A stretch of 57,039 nucleotides of DNA from the NCBI RefSeq assembly GCF_914768045.1, contig NZ_CAJZCD010000004.1, positions 127,918 through 184,956 on the forward strand. The letters run 5' to 3'. A model generated the notes under the pieces. That model saw only the letters and a list, made by a program, of their open reading frames with translations, made no database searches and was not told the DNA's origin. The position numbers and the translations under genes are program-made. This DNA is from Snodgrassella communis (GTDB taxonomy: Bacteria; Pseudomonadota; Gammaproteobacteria; Burkholderiales; Neisseriaceae). Positions 8,791-20,952 of this stretch are shown here, piece by piece (position 1 is the first letter of the stretch; each line of letters opens with the position of its first letter).

Positions 8791-8840
8791 AATAAATTAC
8801 TCGGGTACATTGCTACCACTTAGTCAATTTGGAAACAGAC

Positions 8841-10250
8841 ATGCTCAGCTTGTATAACACTTTAACCAGAACTAAACAGGAATTTACACCGATTAATCCG
8901 CAGCAAGTGCGCATGTATGTGTGTGGTATGACCGTTTATGATTATTGTCACCTTGGGCATGCACGGGTAATGATCGTATTTGATATCGTAGCCCGCTGGT
9001 TGCGTGAACTGGGCTATCAGCTAGATTATGTCCGCAATATCACTGATATAGATGATAAAATTATTGCTCGCGCCAATGAACGTGGTATCAGTATTACCGA
9101 GCTTACAGATTTCTATATTCAGGCTATGCATGAAGATGCGGCAGCTTTGGGCGTACTCCCGCCCAACCATGAACCTCGTGCCACCGAATATATAGCGCAG
9201 ATGATTGCCATGATTGAAGATATTATTGCAAATGGAAAAGCATATATAGCTGATAATGGTGATGTTTTTTATGCGGTGCGTGAATACCCGCCGTATGGAC
9301 AATTGAGCGGAAAAAGTTTGGATGATCTGCGTGCCGGAGAGCGGGTTGATGTTGACGGACACAAGCGTGATCCGCTGGATTTCGTGCTGTGGAAAGCTGC
9401 CAAACCGCAGGAACCTGCATGGGACAGTCCCTGGGGACGTGGTCGCCCGGGCTGGCATATTGAATGTTCTGCAATGAGCAAAGCTCTACTGGGCAAATAT
9501 TTCGATATACATGGTGGTGGTGCTGATTTGCAGTTTCCGCACCATGAAAATGAAATTGCCCAAAGTTGTGGCGCCGAAAAACAGGGTTGTTGTGATGAGC
9601 AGAATCACTTTGCCAGCCATGTTAAATATTGGTTACATAATGGTTTTATTCGTGTGGATAATGAAAAAATGTCCAAATCTCTTGGAAACTTCTTCACTAT
9701 CCGCGAAGTGTTGCAAAAATACGATGCTGAGGTTGTGCGTTTTTTCATTTTACGTGCGCATTATCGCAGCCCATTAAATTATTCTGATGCACATCTTGAT
9801 GATGCCAAAGGTGCACTCACCCGTCTGTATACTGCCCTGAAAAATACGCCGGCAGCAGACATAACTGTACATGCACAGTTAAATGATTATACGCGTCGTT
9901 TCTATGCAGCTATGAATGATGATTTCGCCACTGTTGAAGCAGTAGCTGTTTTGTTTGAACTGGCGAATGAAATCAACAAAACTCATGATGTTGAACTAGC
10001 CGGGTGCCTGAAAGGGTTGGCCGGTTTGCTGGGTTTATTGCAACGTGAACCTGAGGCTTTTTTGCAGGGTGAGGTAGGTAAAAAGGCGCAGGGTTTGGAT
10101 AATGCTGCAATTGAGGCTCTGATTGCCGCACGGCAACAGGCACGTGCAGAACGCAACTGGGCAGAATCAGACCGTATTCGTGATGAGCTTACTGCGGCCG
10201 GTATTGTGCTGGAAGATGGTGCCAGTGGTACTAGCTGGCGCCGTGCCTGA
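8841..10250 (+). CDS. cysS: Cysteinyl-tRNA synthetase
   Basis: This is a class I aminoacyl-tRNA synthetase that charges tRNA-Cys. The 469-residue protein, counted from the ATG at 8841, has the zinc-binding Cys28 in VCGMTVYD, the HIGH motif as HLGH (37-40), a second zinc segment around WHIECSAM, and KMSKS in [11 protein letters not shown] near residue 275. The C-terminal DALR-type helical domain ends with [16 protein letters not shown]. The frame is open a few codons upstream, but only from a TTG. The ATG has a GGA ribosome site at 8831 and gives the family-standard N-terminus [10 protein letters not shown]. Confidence 0.97.
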   Translation: MLSLYNTLTRTKQEFTPINPQQVRMYVCGMTVYDYCHLGHARVMIVFDIVARWLRELGYQLDYVRNITDIDDKIIARANERGISITELTDFYIQAMHEDAAALGVLPPNHEPRATEYIAQMIAMIEDIIANGKAYIADNGDVFYAVREYPPYGQLSGKSLDDLRAGERVDVDGHKRDPLDFVLWKAAKPQEPAWDSPWGRGRPGWHIECSAMSKALLGKYFDIHGGGADLQFPHHENEIAQSCGAEKQGCCDEQNHFASHVKYWLHNGFIRVDNEKMSKSLGNFFTIREVLQKYDAEVVRFFILRAHYRSPLNYSDAHLDDAKGALTRLYTALKNTPAADITVHAQLNDYTRRFYAAMNDDFATVEAVAVLFELANEINKTHDVELAGCLKGLAGLLGLLQREPEAFLQGEVGKKAQGLDNAAIEALIAARQQARAERNWAESDRIRDELTAAGIVLEDGASGTSWRRA

Positions 10251-10397
10251 ATTGTTCGGTATATGCGGCTGCTTGAGTCAGACGTATAGGTCTTGACAGC
10301 AGTGTTACACTTAAAAAGTAGGATGTAATCAGTCGGGTAACTGCTATTGTAGGTTTGGCAGCCGGCTTGATGTCGCAGTTGCTATGTATTAATTTAC

Positions 10398-10425
10398 TTG
10401 AAAATCTTACTCATGCGAGTATAAT
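10398..10425 (+). promoter_or_regulatory. Predicted rpmE promoter
   Basis: TTGAAA (10398-10403), a 16-bp spacer and a perfect TATAAT (10420-10425) lie about 70 bases upstream of rpmE. Transcription would start near 10432, leaving a leader of about 65 nt that contains a hairpin. Confidence 0.7.
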
Positions 10426-10453
10426 TATCCGATTGCAAACATCCGTTTCAAGA

Positions 10454-10476
10454 GGTACAGGCACAACCCCTGTACC
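10454..10476 (+). promoter_or_regulatory. Hairpin in the rpmE 5' leader
   Basis: GGTACAGG (10454-10461) and CCTGTACC (10469-10476) form a perfect 8-bp stem with a 7-base loop. The stem ends 20 bases before the rpmE start codon, just upstream of the GAGG ribosome site. Leader structures before L31 genes are known in other bacterial groups as autoregulatory elements. Whether this one is homologous is inference. Confidence 0.5.
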
Positions 10477-10496
10477 CGCCAACCGAGGACGATACT

Positions 10497-10712
10497 ATGA
10501 ATAACAGCATTCAACCAAACTACCACGACGTAACCGTGACCTGCTCTTGCGGTAATACCTTTGTAACTAAATCCGCAATGGAAAAAGATACTTTCAGTAT
10601 TGAAGTATGTTCTGCATGTCATCCATTCTATACCGGTAAACAGAAAATTGTTGACTCTACCGGTCGTGTAGACAAATTCAATCAGAAATACGGCAATATG
10701 TTCAAACGTTAA
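10497..10712 (+). CDS. rpmE: 50S ribosomal protein L31, zinc-binding form
   Basis: The 71-residue bL31 protein has the four-cysteine zinc-ribbon pattern CSCG and CSACH (about residues 16-18 and 37-40) and the conserved tail VDKFNQKYG. The cysteines identify the zinc-containing C+ paralogue rather than the zinc-free form expressed under zinc limitation. The start is supported by CGAGG seven bases upstream. It is a single-gene unit with its own strong promoter, a leader hairpin and a downstream terminator. Confidence 0.96.
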   Translation: MNNSIQPNYHDVTVTCSCGNTFVTKSAMEKDTFSIEVCSACHPFYTGKQKIVDSTGRVDKFNQKYGNMFKR

Positions 10713-10737
10713 TCCTTGTTTGCAACATGTTATATTT

Positions 10738-10767
10738 AAAAAGACTGCTATCAGAGCAGTCTTTTTT
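10738..10767 (+). terminator. Rho-independent terminator after rpmE
   Basis: AAAAAGACTGCT (10738-10749) and AGCAGTCTTTTT (10755-10766) form a 12-bp stem with a five-base loop and a T-rich 3' end. Confidence 0.92.
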
Positions 10768-11968
10768 ATTGGATCTGGTATTTATAATTTGTGATAATAA
10801 CTGTATCTGCCTGTTTCACAATTAATCAGTAAAATAGTTTCTGTGTGATTAATGTACGCTAATATTGATAGCAATCAATGCTGGTTCAAAGTCTGATTAG
10901 ACAATAGTCATAATCAGCTTGCCAGTATAAATAGTATAGCTGGTACTGGTATAGCAAAAGGGCTGAACGGCGTAGTTAAAGCCACCTGAGCAAATACATT
11001 CAGTATAATTTCGGACACCATTTTAGACGGTTTTTAACATCCGGATTATTGCTGTAAGTGGTTAGTGTAATGGCTGTCAGGATGGTATTGTACTAGAAAA
11101 ATGATATCTGTCTGAATGCTGTGCAATACGGCGCTACCGATTGTAAGCACAGAACTGGCTAGAGGAGATAGTCATTCTGATTGAGTTCACTGTTGTTAGC
11201 CCAGCCCAAAAAATTATCTTTCCTGCGAGCTGTTAAATAAACATTCTCAGCCATGCCAAAATGCTATCTGAAACAAGTGAAGCATATTATAGCTTGAAGT
11301 CTGGGCAATAGACCGGTTGAGTATATCACTACTGTAATGAGGTAAGTGTTTTATTAAAAATCAAATTTCAGATTAAATATAAATTAAAACTTAAGATATT
11401 TAAAATACATTAGTGTTATATGCGTTTGAATTAAATATAACTGTTTCAGACAGTTAATAAATCAAATTTCGATAAAACTTAGAATGCGTATGTTAGCGAT
11501 GTTAAACGGCATCTTTTTCTGAAATTGATATGGATTTTCACCTGTTCCGTATGCGGATAGAGAATGATACGATTAATTTTAATTTTGCTGTATTTATAAA
11601 TTTAATGATATTGTTATTTATGGATTGGATCTTCCTATAATTAATAAATTAAAAATAATAACTTGGTGAAAGTTTATTGTGGAATTGCTCCTGAAATTGT
11701 CAAACTCAGGAATAGTTATAAAAATATTATTAATAATGATTATGTTATTCTATATAATAGTACAAAATTTATCAAAATATTTAGCGTATATTTTGTGCCT
11801 ACAGATTGTAAGTAAAATTGATTGGAATAGTTGGCTTGATAAGATAATAAGGCATGAGATGTAAATAGGGTATTAAACATCTTTATTACTTTATTTGTAA
11901 TAATCAGTGCTTTGTTTTAGGTAGTAGATTTAAAGGAAAAAGATGAAAAATTATGCAAACCGACTATA
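10768..11968. other. 1.2-kb gene-poor, AT-rich region
   Basis: No convincing gene was found. A 35-codon hydrophobic frame on the minus strand (11021-10914) starts MVSEIILNVFAQVAL and has a plausible membrane-helix composition, but it has no ribosome site. Broken hydrophobic reading frames continue on the minus strand up to about 11330. This suggests the remains of a membrane-protein gene. A 61-codon plus-strand frame at 11679-11864 is very AT-rich and I do not regard it as real. Confidence 0.4.
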
Positions 11969-12924
11969 ATGAAATGTTTTAAAGGTTATTATATTAATGG
12001 TGTTGCAGTAAAAGATAACGGTTCTATCTGTTTTCTTGCAAAAGAGATTCGGGATGATTTGGATCCTGTTCTGGATGAAGAGTTGTATAAAAAAAGGTTA
12101 GTCGTTTATCATCATAATGAACATGGAGATGAACAATGGGGCAATGTAACCTGGAGTGGACGGGGGGGGCTATGTGTATTGCCACGATAACACGCTCATT
12201 GAGTCAAGTTAATGTTGCTGATATGAATGGATATATCTATGCAATTGGAAGCGGTGCTGAAGAGGACAACCAAATACCTGATGAACCAGTTATTACAAAT
12301 ATTCGCTCCATTGGCGGCTATGCTTATGTGGCGGGTACTTTTAGGTATGTAGCGAAAAGGGGCGATGGCAATAATTGGCAAGAATTAAATAATGGAATTA
12401 AAAGACCAACTTTAAAAGAGGCTAATTCTATCGCTGGTTTCGAATTTATCGATGGTTTTTCAGAAAAGAGATATATGCTGGCGGTGGCAAAGGGGATTTA
12501 TGGCAGTTTAATGGTGAAACATGGCGTCAGGTGTTTTTCTCTAGCGATATGCCGCTTGAGTCTGTCTGTTGCGATCAGGATGGATTTGTCTATATTGGCG
12601 CACAATGTGGTACGGTATTTAAAGGTCGTAACGATGAATAGCGTATGATTCATCGTGGTAATTTAGCGTTGCCTTTCCGTCAAATGGTGTGGTATCTGGA
12701 TAGAGTATGGGCGACATCAGATTATGGTGTGTGGCAAATTGTCGATGATGAAGTGGTTCGTGCCGATTTACCGTCCGAAGTATCGGCGTGTGCTGGATAT
12801 ATTGATTGTAATGACAAAACCTTAGTTCTTGCTGGTATAAATGGGGCTGCCCGCCATTGAGAATGGGGAGTGGGATATTTTAATTGATTGCTTTGAAGCC
12901 GAAGAGAATTCAGATAATCAATAA
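11969..12924 (+). pseudogene. Broken gene for a repeat-type (beta-propeller-like) protein
   Basis: A gene of about 318 codons can be followed through all three frames. It begins MKCFKGYYINGVAVKDNG at 11969 and changes frame after the G8 run at 12162-12169. It continues as MNGYIYAIGSGAEEDN and GFEFIDGFSEK, then shifts again near 12480 to KGDLWQFNGETWRQV. It meets a TAG at 12639-12641 where the context suggests a former Trp codon, and resumes with MIHRGNLALPFRQM. A further shift near 12850 leads to a final IENGEWDILIDCF and TAA at 12922-12924. Recurring units of the type G-Y-Y/V-A-G and W-x-x-hydrophobic suggest a propeller fold. Four lesions mean it is not expressed whole. Confidence 0.8.
12162..12169 (+). 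repeat. Homopolymeric G8 tract at a frame junction
   Basis: Eight consecutive G residues lie exactly where the first reading frame of the broken gene at 11969 leaves the second. One more G, or two fewer, would fuse the two frames into one continuous frame from 11969 to about 12480. Confidence 0.85.
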
Positions 12925-13700
12925 TTAATCTAGTAATATAAAATACTATATCGTTATGTCTGTTGTTAACTAATGGATAGCTCATTAAATAATGGGTTTG
13001 AATAATGAGCTTATCTATTTCAACTTACTCAGTAGTTAGTTAAGGTTGAAAGGTGATGTTATGATTGTGTCTTTTATTAAAAATGCATAATGATAAGTAA
13101 TCATGCTCATACTCGGATATAAGGCAGAAATGATGAGAACAAATGTTTTTTATTAATAACAGAGAAGCCTGCTGTAAAGTATCTAAAGGGAAAAAATGTC
13201 ATTCTGAAATAGGAGGATGAGAGAAGGAGGGATATTTTGTGCTGATGTTGGGTATTATAGATGGTTAAAGTTATTATTTAGAAAAATTACATGGTGAATT
13301 AGAAGTTAATCTGATAGATGAGTATCTATTTATGTTTCTAACAATTTGAAATGCAATGTTTCAATAAATATATTGCTCTGTTAATAACTAAACATTTGCT
13401 GATTTTTTTGTTATAAGAAAGGTTAATTTAACTGGTTATTTGGTAGTAAGCCAAGTAATCTGTATGGTTTAAGACGGTAAGCATTTCTGCGTTGTCTATA
13501 AGGTGGTGAACTGTAGGTCAATATATTATTTTATTTGATATTTTTATTCCTACTATGTGATAAGTATGGTAAGTTTTATCTGAGAATACAGTATTAGGGT
13601 TTAGTCCGTTATTTCTTGTTCAGTGGTAAATGGTGCAATTATTTTTCTTTAGAAGGAATTATTGGGTACACTTAGTGCTGTAATAGTAATAGGTAATACA
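12925..13700. other. 0.78-kb intergenic region upstream of the PTS genes
   Basis: No intact gene is visible. One plus-strand frame from about 13123 to 13350 reads protein-like but is interrupted by a TGA and a TAA. It includes EKPAVKYLKGKKCHSEIGG and, after the stops, YYLEKLHGELEVNLIDEY. This may be a short decayed gene. The promoter for the PTS operon must lie here, but I could not single one out. Confidence 0.35.
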
Positions 13701-14105
13701 ATGATAGGTTTGATGATTATTACCCATGAGACTGTGGGGCAGGCAAATATGCAGTTGATTCAGCATATTTTTGGTTCTGTGCCTGATAAGGTTTCTCTAA
13801 TTGGGGTGCGCAGCAGTGATTCGCTTGAAAGTAAACATACAGAGGTGGTGGAAAAGCTGTCAGCTTTGGATTACGGTCATGGTGTGCTGATTCTGACGGA
13901 TATTTTTGGTGCTACGCCATGTAATTTGGTATGTCGGATGATTAAGCGAGACAATGTTATTTTGCTTACTGGGCTTAATGCTCCGATGCTGATTAAAGCA
14001 CTTCAAAATTTTGCCAAAGCGGATGATGTGCATAAATTTGCTGAAGAGGTTAAAACAGCTGCTATTGCAGGCATTATGACTATTTCTAATCAGGATGAGC
14101 TGTGA
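13701..14105 (+). CDS. PTS EIIA component, mannose family
   Basis: This is a phosphocarrier of the phosphotransferase system. The 134-residue protein from the ATG at 13701 begins MIGLMIITHETVGQ, with the phosphorylatable His9 of the EIIA-Man fold. It also has the conserved LTDIFGATPCN and LTGLNAPML segments. An open TTG-led extension of 13 codons upstream is unlikely to be translated. No IIB, IIC or IID permease subunits are nearby. It is followed directly by HPr and EI, so it probably works as a regulatory phosphate acceptor, as proposed for the incomplete PTS of Neisseria. Confidence 0.9.
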   Translation: MIGLMIITHETVGQANMQLIQHIFGSVPDKVSLIGVRSSDSLESKHTEVVEKLSALDYGHGVLILTDIFGATPCNLVCRMIKRDNVILLTGLNAPMLIKALQNFAKADDVHKFAEEVKTAAIAGIMTISNQDEL

Positions 14106-14106
14106 C

Positions 14107-14376
14107 ATGATAAAAAAGGAAATTGAGATTGTTAATAAACTTGGTTTGCATGCACGGGCTTCAAACAGGTTTACGCAGGTAGCCAGTCGTTTTCAGTGCG
14201 AGGTATGGGTAGCGCGCAAAGATCGCCGGGTTAATGGTAAGAGTATTATGGGGTTGATGATGTTGGCCGCAGCTCAGGGTTGTGTGGTTGAGTTGGAGAC
14301 TGACGGTGTGGATGAAAATCAGGCAATGCAGGCATTGGTTGAGCTGATTAACGATTGTTTTGGTGAAGACGAATAA
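14107..14376 (+). CDS. ptsH: PTS phosphocarrier protein HPr
   Basis: HPr passes phosphate from EI to EIIA. The 89-residue product has the active-site histidine at position 15 in NKLGLHARAS and the regulatory Ser46 in NGKSIMGLMM, both at canonical positions. Ser46 implies possible control by an HPr kinase/phosphorylase, which is not in this window. The frame is also open from an ATG at 14095. Starting at 14107 gives the standard N-terminus and avoids overlap with EIIA. The stop overlaps the ptsI start (TAATG). Confidence 0.95.
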   Translation: MIKKEIEIVNKLGLHARASNRFTQVASRFQCEVWVARKDRRVNGKSIMGLMMLAAAQGCVVELETDGVDENQAMQALVELINDCFGEDE

Positions 14377-16133
14377 TGTGTATTGTGCTGCATGGCGTGG
14401 CAGTAGGAGCTGGGGTAGCGATTGGTCGAGCCCATCTGGTGATTCGAGGTATGGACGATGTACCCCATCGTGAGCTGTCGATTGATGAAGTATCAGCAGA
14501 GGTTGCCCGTTATGAGCAGGCGATTAAGACGACTCGCCGTCAGTTAGAGCAGTTGCGTACTGATATTCCGCAAAATGCGCCTTCTGAGCTGGGAGCATTT
14601 ATTTCTTTACATCTGATGCTGGTCGGGGATGTGAGTCTGTCCAGAGAACCTGTTGATATTATTGAGGAGAAAGGTGTTAATGCTGAATGGGCATTAAAGC
14701 TGCAAACAGATAAGCTATCGGAACAGTTTGATGCAATTGAAGATAATTATCTGCGTGCACGCAAGCAGGATATGTTACAGGTAGTTGAGCGTATTTTTAA
14801 GAATCTGATCGGTCTGTCTACTGAGGTTGTTACTGAAGCCGAAGATTTTGAAGAAGATACGATTCTGGTTGCTCATGATTTGTCACCGGCAGATACTGTT
14901 TTTTTCAAGGACAGTCGGATTGCGGCTTTTGTAACTGATGCTGGTGGACCGACTAGTCACACGGCGATTTTAGGACGAAGTCTGGATATTCCATCTGTGA
15001 TTGCATTGGGCTATGCGCGCGAATTGATTAATGAAGATGAGCTGATCATTGTAGATGGCACTATGGGTGTGGTTATTATTGCACCTGATAATGTTATTTT
15101 GAAGGAATATCGGCGCCGTTTGCGCGAATTTCGCAGCTTGAAGCGGCAATTAAATAAACTGAAAAATACGGCTGCGACTACGCAGGACGGAATCAATATT
15201 GAGTTGCTGGGCAATATTGAAAGTGCTAATGATATTAAGGCATTGCATAATCTGGGTATAGATGGCATTGGATTGTACCGCAGTGAGTTTTTTTATCTGA
15301 ACCGAGATACTTTACCTACTGAGGATGAATTATATGCAGAATATACAGATGTGGTTAAAAAGCTGAAAGGCAAGCCTGTAACCATTCGTACAATTGATTT
15401 GGGCGTGGATAAAAATCCACGCTGGTTTGGTACCAGCAATGCTATGAATCCTGCTTTGGGTTTGACTGGTATTCGTTTATGTCTTGCTGAACCTGTGATG
15501 TTTCGTACGCAGATGCGGGCAATTATGCGGGCTGCTGTTCTGGGGCCGGTGCGGATGATGTGGCCGATGATTTCTTCGGTAACGGAGATACAGCAGTGTT
15601 TAACGCATTTAAATACAGCTAAACAGCAGTTACGTGACCGTTATGAAGAATTTGATGAAAATATTCAGGTTGGTGCTATGATGGAGATTCCATCGGCTGC
15701 GTTGACAGTTAATTCTATTCTGAAACTGATTGATTTTGTTTCAGTTGGTACTAATGATTTGATTCAATATACGCTGGCGGCAGACCGCAATGATGAGAGT
15801 GTGAGTTATTTATATCAGCCGGGACATCCGGCAGTATTGAAGTTGTTATTGCATATTATCCGTACTGCGGCGCGTTTGAATAAGCCGGTGTCGATTTGTG
15901 GTGAAATGGCTGGCGATGCTCAGTATACACGGTTGTTAATGGCAATGGGGTTACGCCGGTTTTCAATGAATGCAAATAATATTCTGGCGGTAAAAAATCA
16001 GATTATTCAGAGTGATCTGCTGACACTGGAAACTGAGGTACAAAAAGTATTACGTAATGATGATCCGGATAAGACATTAAAATTGTTGAAAAAATTTAAT
16101 TCTTCACATGAATTAGCTGATGGTGCTGATTAA
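14376..16133 (+). CDS. ptsI: PTS enzyme I (phosphoenolpyruvate-protein phosphotransferase)
   Basis: EI takes phosphate from phosphoenolpyruvate and gives it to HPr. The 585-residue protein has the N-terminal HPr-binding domain, the phospho-histidine His195 in DAGGPTSHTAILGR, and a C-terminal PEP-binding barrel. Barrel signatures include GLYRSEFFYL, RTIDLGVDK and the catalytic-cysteine segment VSICGEMAGD. It shares one base with the ptsH stop, so EIIA, HPr and EI form a tightly coupled operon. A terminator follows 130 bases downstream. The codon use and GC content are like the neighbours'. Confidence 0.96.
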   Translation: MCIVLHGVAVGAGVAIGRAHLVIRGMDDVPHRELSIDEVSAEVARYEQAIKTTRRQLEQLRTDIPQNAPSELGAFISLHLMLVGDVSLSREPVDIIEEKGVNAEWALKLQTDKLSEQFDAIEDNYLRARKQDMLQVVERIFKNLIGLSTEVVTEAEDFEEDTILVAHDLSPADTVFFKDSRIAAFVTDAGGPTSHTAILGRSLDIPSVIALGYARELINEDELIIVDGTMGVVIIAPDNVILKEYRRRLREFRSLKRQLNKLKNTAATTQDGINIELLGNIESANDIKALHNLGIDGIGLYRSEFFYLNRDTLPTEDELYAEYTDVVKKLKGKPVTIRTIDLGVDKNPRWFGTSNAMNPALGLTGIRLCLAEPVMFRTQMRAIMRAAVLGPVRMMWPMISSVTEIQQCLTHLNTAKQQLRDRYEEFDENIQVGAMMEIPSAALTVNSILKLIDFVSVGTNDLIQYTLAADRNDESVSYLYQPGHPAVLKLLLHIIRTAARLNKPVSICGEMAGDAQYTRLLMAMGLRRFSMNANNILAVKNQIIQSDLLTLETEVQKVLRNDDPDKTLKLLKKFNSSHELADGAD

Positions 16134-16263
16134 AATAAATTGTTTTGTCTGACTTGGCACAGTTTAACTGCTTTTAATGGTTATATTGATATAATGATCG
16201 TATCAGTATTGTTGTTGCCTGACAGTCAATATTGAGTAATTTTAGTGTTTTCCCGCAAATTGT

Positions 16264-16302
16264 CCACCGATATTCTCTCCCTTGGTATCGGTGGTTTTTT
16301 TT
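16264..16302 (+). terminator. Rho-independent terminator after ptsI
   Basis: CCACCGATA (16264-16272) pairs with TATCGGTGG (16286-16294) around a 13-base loop and is followed by eight T residues. The stem is 9 bp. Confidence 0.85.
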
Positions 16303-16436
16303 GTCTGATTGAATGTTATATGCATAAGGTATTGTAATCTGGGTGAATGTGTGATGTGTTTTTGCGGTATTGATATAACGGTCTGATTAATCCAGTTGCT
16401 AAAATGATTAATTACAGGCTGATGTCTTGAGTAAGC

Positions 16437-16445
16437 TGTTATAAT
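16437..16445 (+). promoter_or_regulatory. Predicted leuS extended -10 promoter
   Basis: TGT-TATAAT (16437-16445) is an extended -10 element with no good -35, about 35 bases before the leuS start. The same TGT-TATAAT pattern occurs at the gyrB promoter. Confidence 0.5.
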
Positions 16446-16476
16446 AGTAGTCTATTTTTATACAATAAATTGATGA

Positions 16477-19122
<2,646 letters not shown>

Positions 19123-19140
19123 GCTTTACTGACACTGAAT

Positions 19141-19172
19141 AAAAAGACATGTTGTTAACATGTCTTTTTTTT
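19141..19172 (+). terminator. Rho-independent terminator after leuS
   Basis: AAAAAGACATGTT (19141-19153) and AACATGTCTTTTT (19157-19169) form a 13-bp stem with a three-base loop and a T8 run. Confidence 0.93.
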
Positions 19173-19826
19173 ATTGTTTTGCCACATGGCTACTGAGTTA
19201 AGGATTGGGAAGTTCATTTGCTTCTGTTAGTGGTTCCAGTACGCCCAAAAACGGATACGGTATACAGATAAATCATTTGTTGCCTATTTTGATTGGATTA
19301 AGCTCGTTGTTGTGGTTGGCTGGGTGTGTGTCATGGTGCCATTGATTGCTTGAAGATGGTGATTAGTGTTGTAAATTATGATGTTTGGTATGGTAGTTAA
19401 AACTATGGTCATGGCTAAGGTTGTGTGGCTAACTGGTGTGTTGACCAAAATGATAGTGGCCACAGATTTAAGAGAAACAGGATATTAAACTGCTATGCCT
19501 GTGCCCAGAAATCAATGCCACATTCTATAATTCCCAGTTCAGTGCTGCGATGAGTATAACGGCTAATATCACCGGCTATTGCTGCAATTGCATGGGTGCA
19601 GATAAGTAAACAAACAAGGTGCCGGTACGAGAATAGGGTAATACGGAAATCTGCCCGGATAGGTTTTCCAGATTTCTCCTGTGGGCAGATGAGGTGTAGC
19701 CAGTCAGCGGGTTATTCAGGTGGTGATTCTGGTGGAATGAGTTGGTTTTAAAAAATTTTTTGCGCGGTAAGTGTTGATAAATTAATTATTTGTAATGGTT
19801 ATATTTTATTTGAAATTAGCTAGGCT
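19170..19826. other. Gene-poor region holding a start-less minus-strand frame
   Basis: The only notable content is a 72-codon open frame on the minus strand, 19711 to 19493. It contains ICPQEKSGKPIRADFRITL and GDISRYTHRSTELGIIECG but has no Met codon at all. It may be a remnant of an unrecognised gene. An 8-bp inverted repeat (ATCTGCCC 19649-19656, GGGCAGAT 19683-19690) lies inside it. The rest, 19170-19490, shows nothing I can support. Confidence 0.3.
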
Positions 19827-20168
19827 TTAGCGCAATTCTTGTTCATGTTGTTTCATCCAGTTAGCTATAGAATTCAGGGCTGGTTTTAAAGTTTTTCCGA
19901 GTTCTGTTATCTGGTATTCCACTTTTGGTGGTACTTCGGGATATAGTTTCCTGCTGATTAATCCCTTTTGTTCAAATAACCTTAGCTGTTTGGTTAATTC
20001 TTTTTGTGTAATTGGCGAGATTGCACGTTTCAGTTCGCCAAAACGGATAGGCCCATTCGTGATTATTAAGCGGTATAGGATAGGGATAGCCCATTTCCCG
20101 GCAATCAGGTTGACGAATTTAACCATAGGGCAGTTAAAATTTTGATCTGTATTTTTTTCATTCTGCAT
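19827..20168 (-). CDS. HxlR-family winged-helix transcriptional regulator
   Basis: A 113-residue DNA-binding protein with the HxlR signature. It has the early Cys-Pro (CPM, about residues 13-15) often used as a redox or aldehyde sensor, then GKWAIPILYRL, FGELKRAI, ITQKELTKQLRLFEQKGLI and the wing VPPKVEYQITELG. Such regulators commonly control a divergently transcribed oxidoreductase. Here the divergent neighbour at 20256 is a ruined short-chain dehydrogenase gene, so the regulator may have lost its main target. The ATG at 20168 gives a family-standard N-terminus. Confidence 0.9.
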   Translation of the reverse strand: MQNEKNTDQNFNCPMVKFVNLIAGKWAIPILYRLIITNGPIRFGELKRAISPITQKELTKQLRLFEQKGLISRKLYPEVPPKVEYQITELGKTLKPALNSIANWMKQHEQELR

Positions 20169-20255
20169 AAATATTTTCCAATGGTATCTGTTTGGTACCT
20201 ACTTTCATAAGTAAACTATTTAAATTATACTGAATTTAACTTTGCAAGGGAAAAT

Positions 20256-20715
20256 ATGAAAAAATGACAAGGCAAATATGCACTTATTACAGGCGCAATT
20301 AGTGTGATAGGGCAGGCAATGGCCAGAGAATTGATGGCCGCAGGTATTAATGTAGCCATTACAGGTAGAAATAAATAAGTTATGAGAAGCTAAAAATATT
20401 TAGGCGCAAATATATTAATATTTCTCGGCGATGAGTCTGATATTGAAGTATTGAAGTATCTGGCTGCAAGATTAATTGAAATCTGAATCAGATTAGATGC
20501 TGTATATATTAATGCAGCAGGTGTTACCCATCAGTCAATAATTGCTCCTGAGGCGGTAAAACATTTACAACAGGCAATGAAGACGCTGGTAACAATACGC
20601 GGTGTATGGGTAAAGGAATAGAGATCGCTAAAGCCACTGTTTTCTGTCCATGGATGAATCATCTTTTATGCTTGGATCAGAAATGCTTATTGATGGTGGT
20701 ATGGGGAATATTTAA
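20256..20715 (+). pseudogene. Degraded short-chain dehydrogenase/reductase (SDR) gene
   Basis: From the ATG at 20256 the frame stops after three codons, but the following sequence reads GKYALITGAISVIGQAM, the nucleotide-binding TGxxxGxG start of an SDR. Later pieces include AAGINVAITGRNK, a NAAG-type motif in YINAAGVTHQSI, and a C-terminal SFMLGSEMLIDGGMGNI ending at the TAA at 20713. Several stops, frameshifts and an internal deletion (including the catalytic Ser/Tyr-x-x-x-Lys part) separate these pieces. The total span is about 150 codons instead of the usual 240-250. It diverges from the HxlR gene, a common pairing. Confidence 0.85.
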
Positions 20716-20952
20716 CTCTATATGTTAATCAATTAATCAGTTCATAAAGGGATATATCAATCTGTCCTTTATGACGGTATAGGTATGGTCAGTGAGAATG
20801 GCAGAGAACATATCAGTATCAATCGGAAAGTATTTTGCATAGACAAATTATAAAAATAGGTATGTATTTGATTATATGCTTATTTTCATATCAATATAAT
20901 GCTACTGTAAATATTTTATAAATATAATTATTCCTTATTTTTGGTAGATTCA

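Noticed and set aside
8537-8840. T-box or riboswitch before cysS
   Set aside because: Only an ordinary promoter is visible; no specifier loop or antiterminator sequence was found.
11679-11864. 61-codon AT-rich frame as a small membrane protein gene
   Set aside because: It is dominated by Ile/Leu codons expected from AT-rich DNA, lacks a ribosome site and sits in a decayed region.
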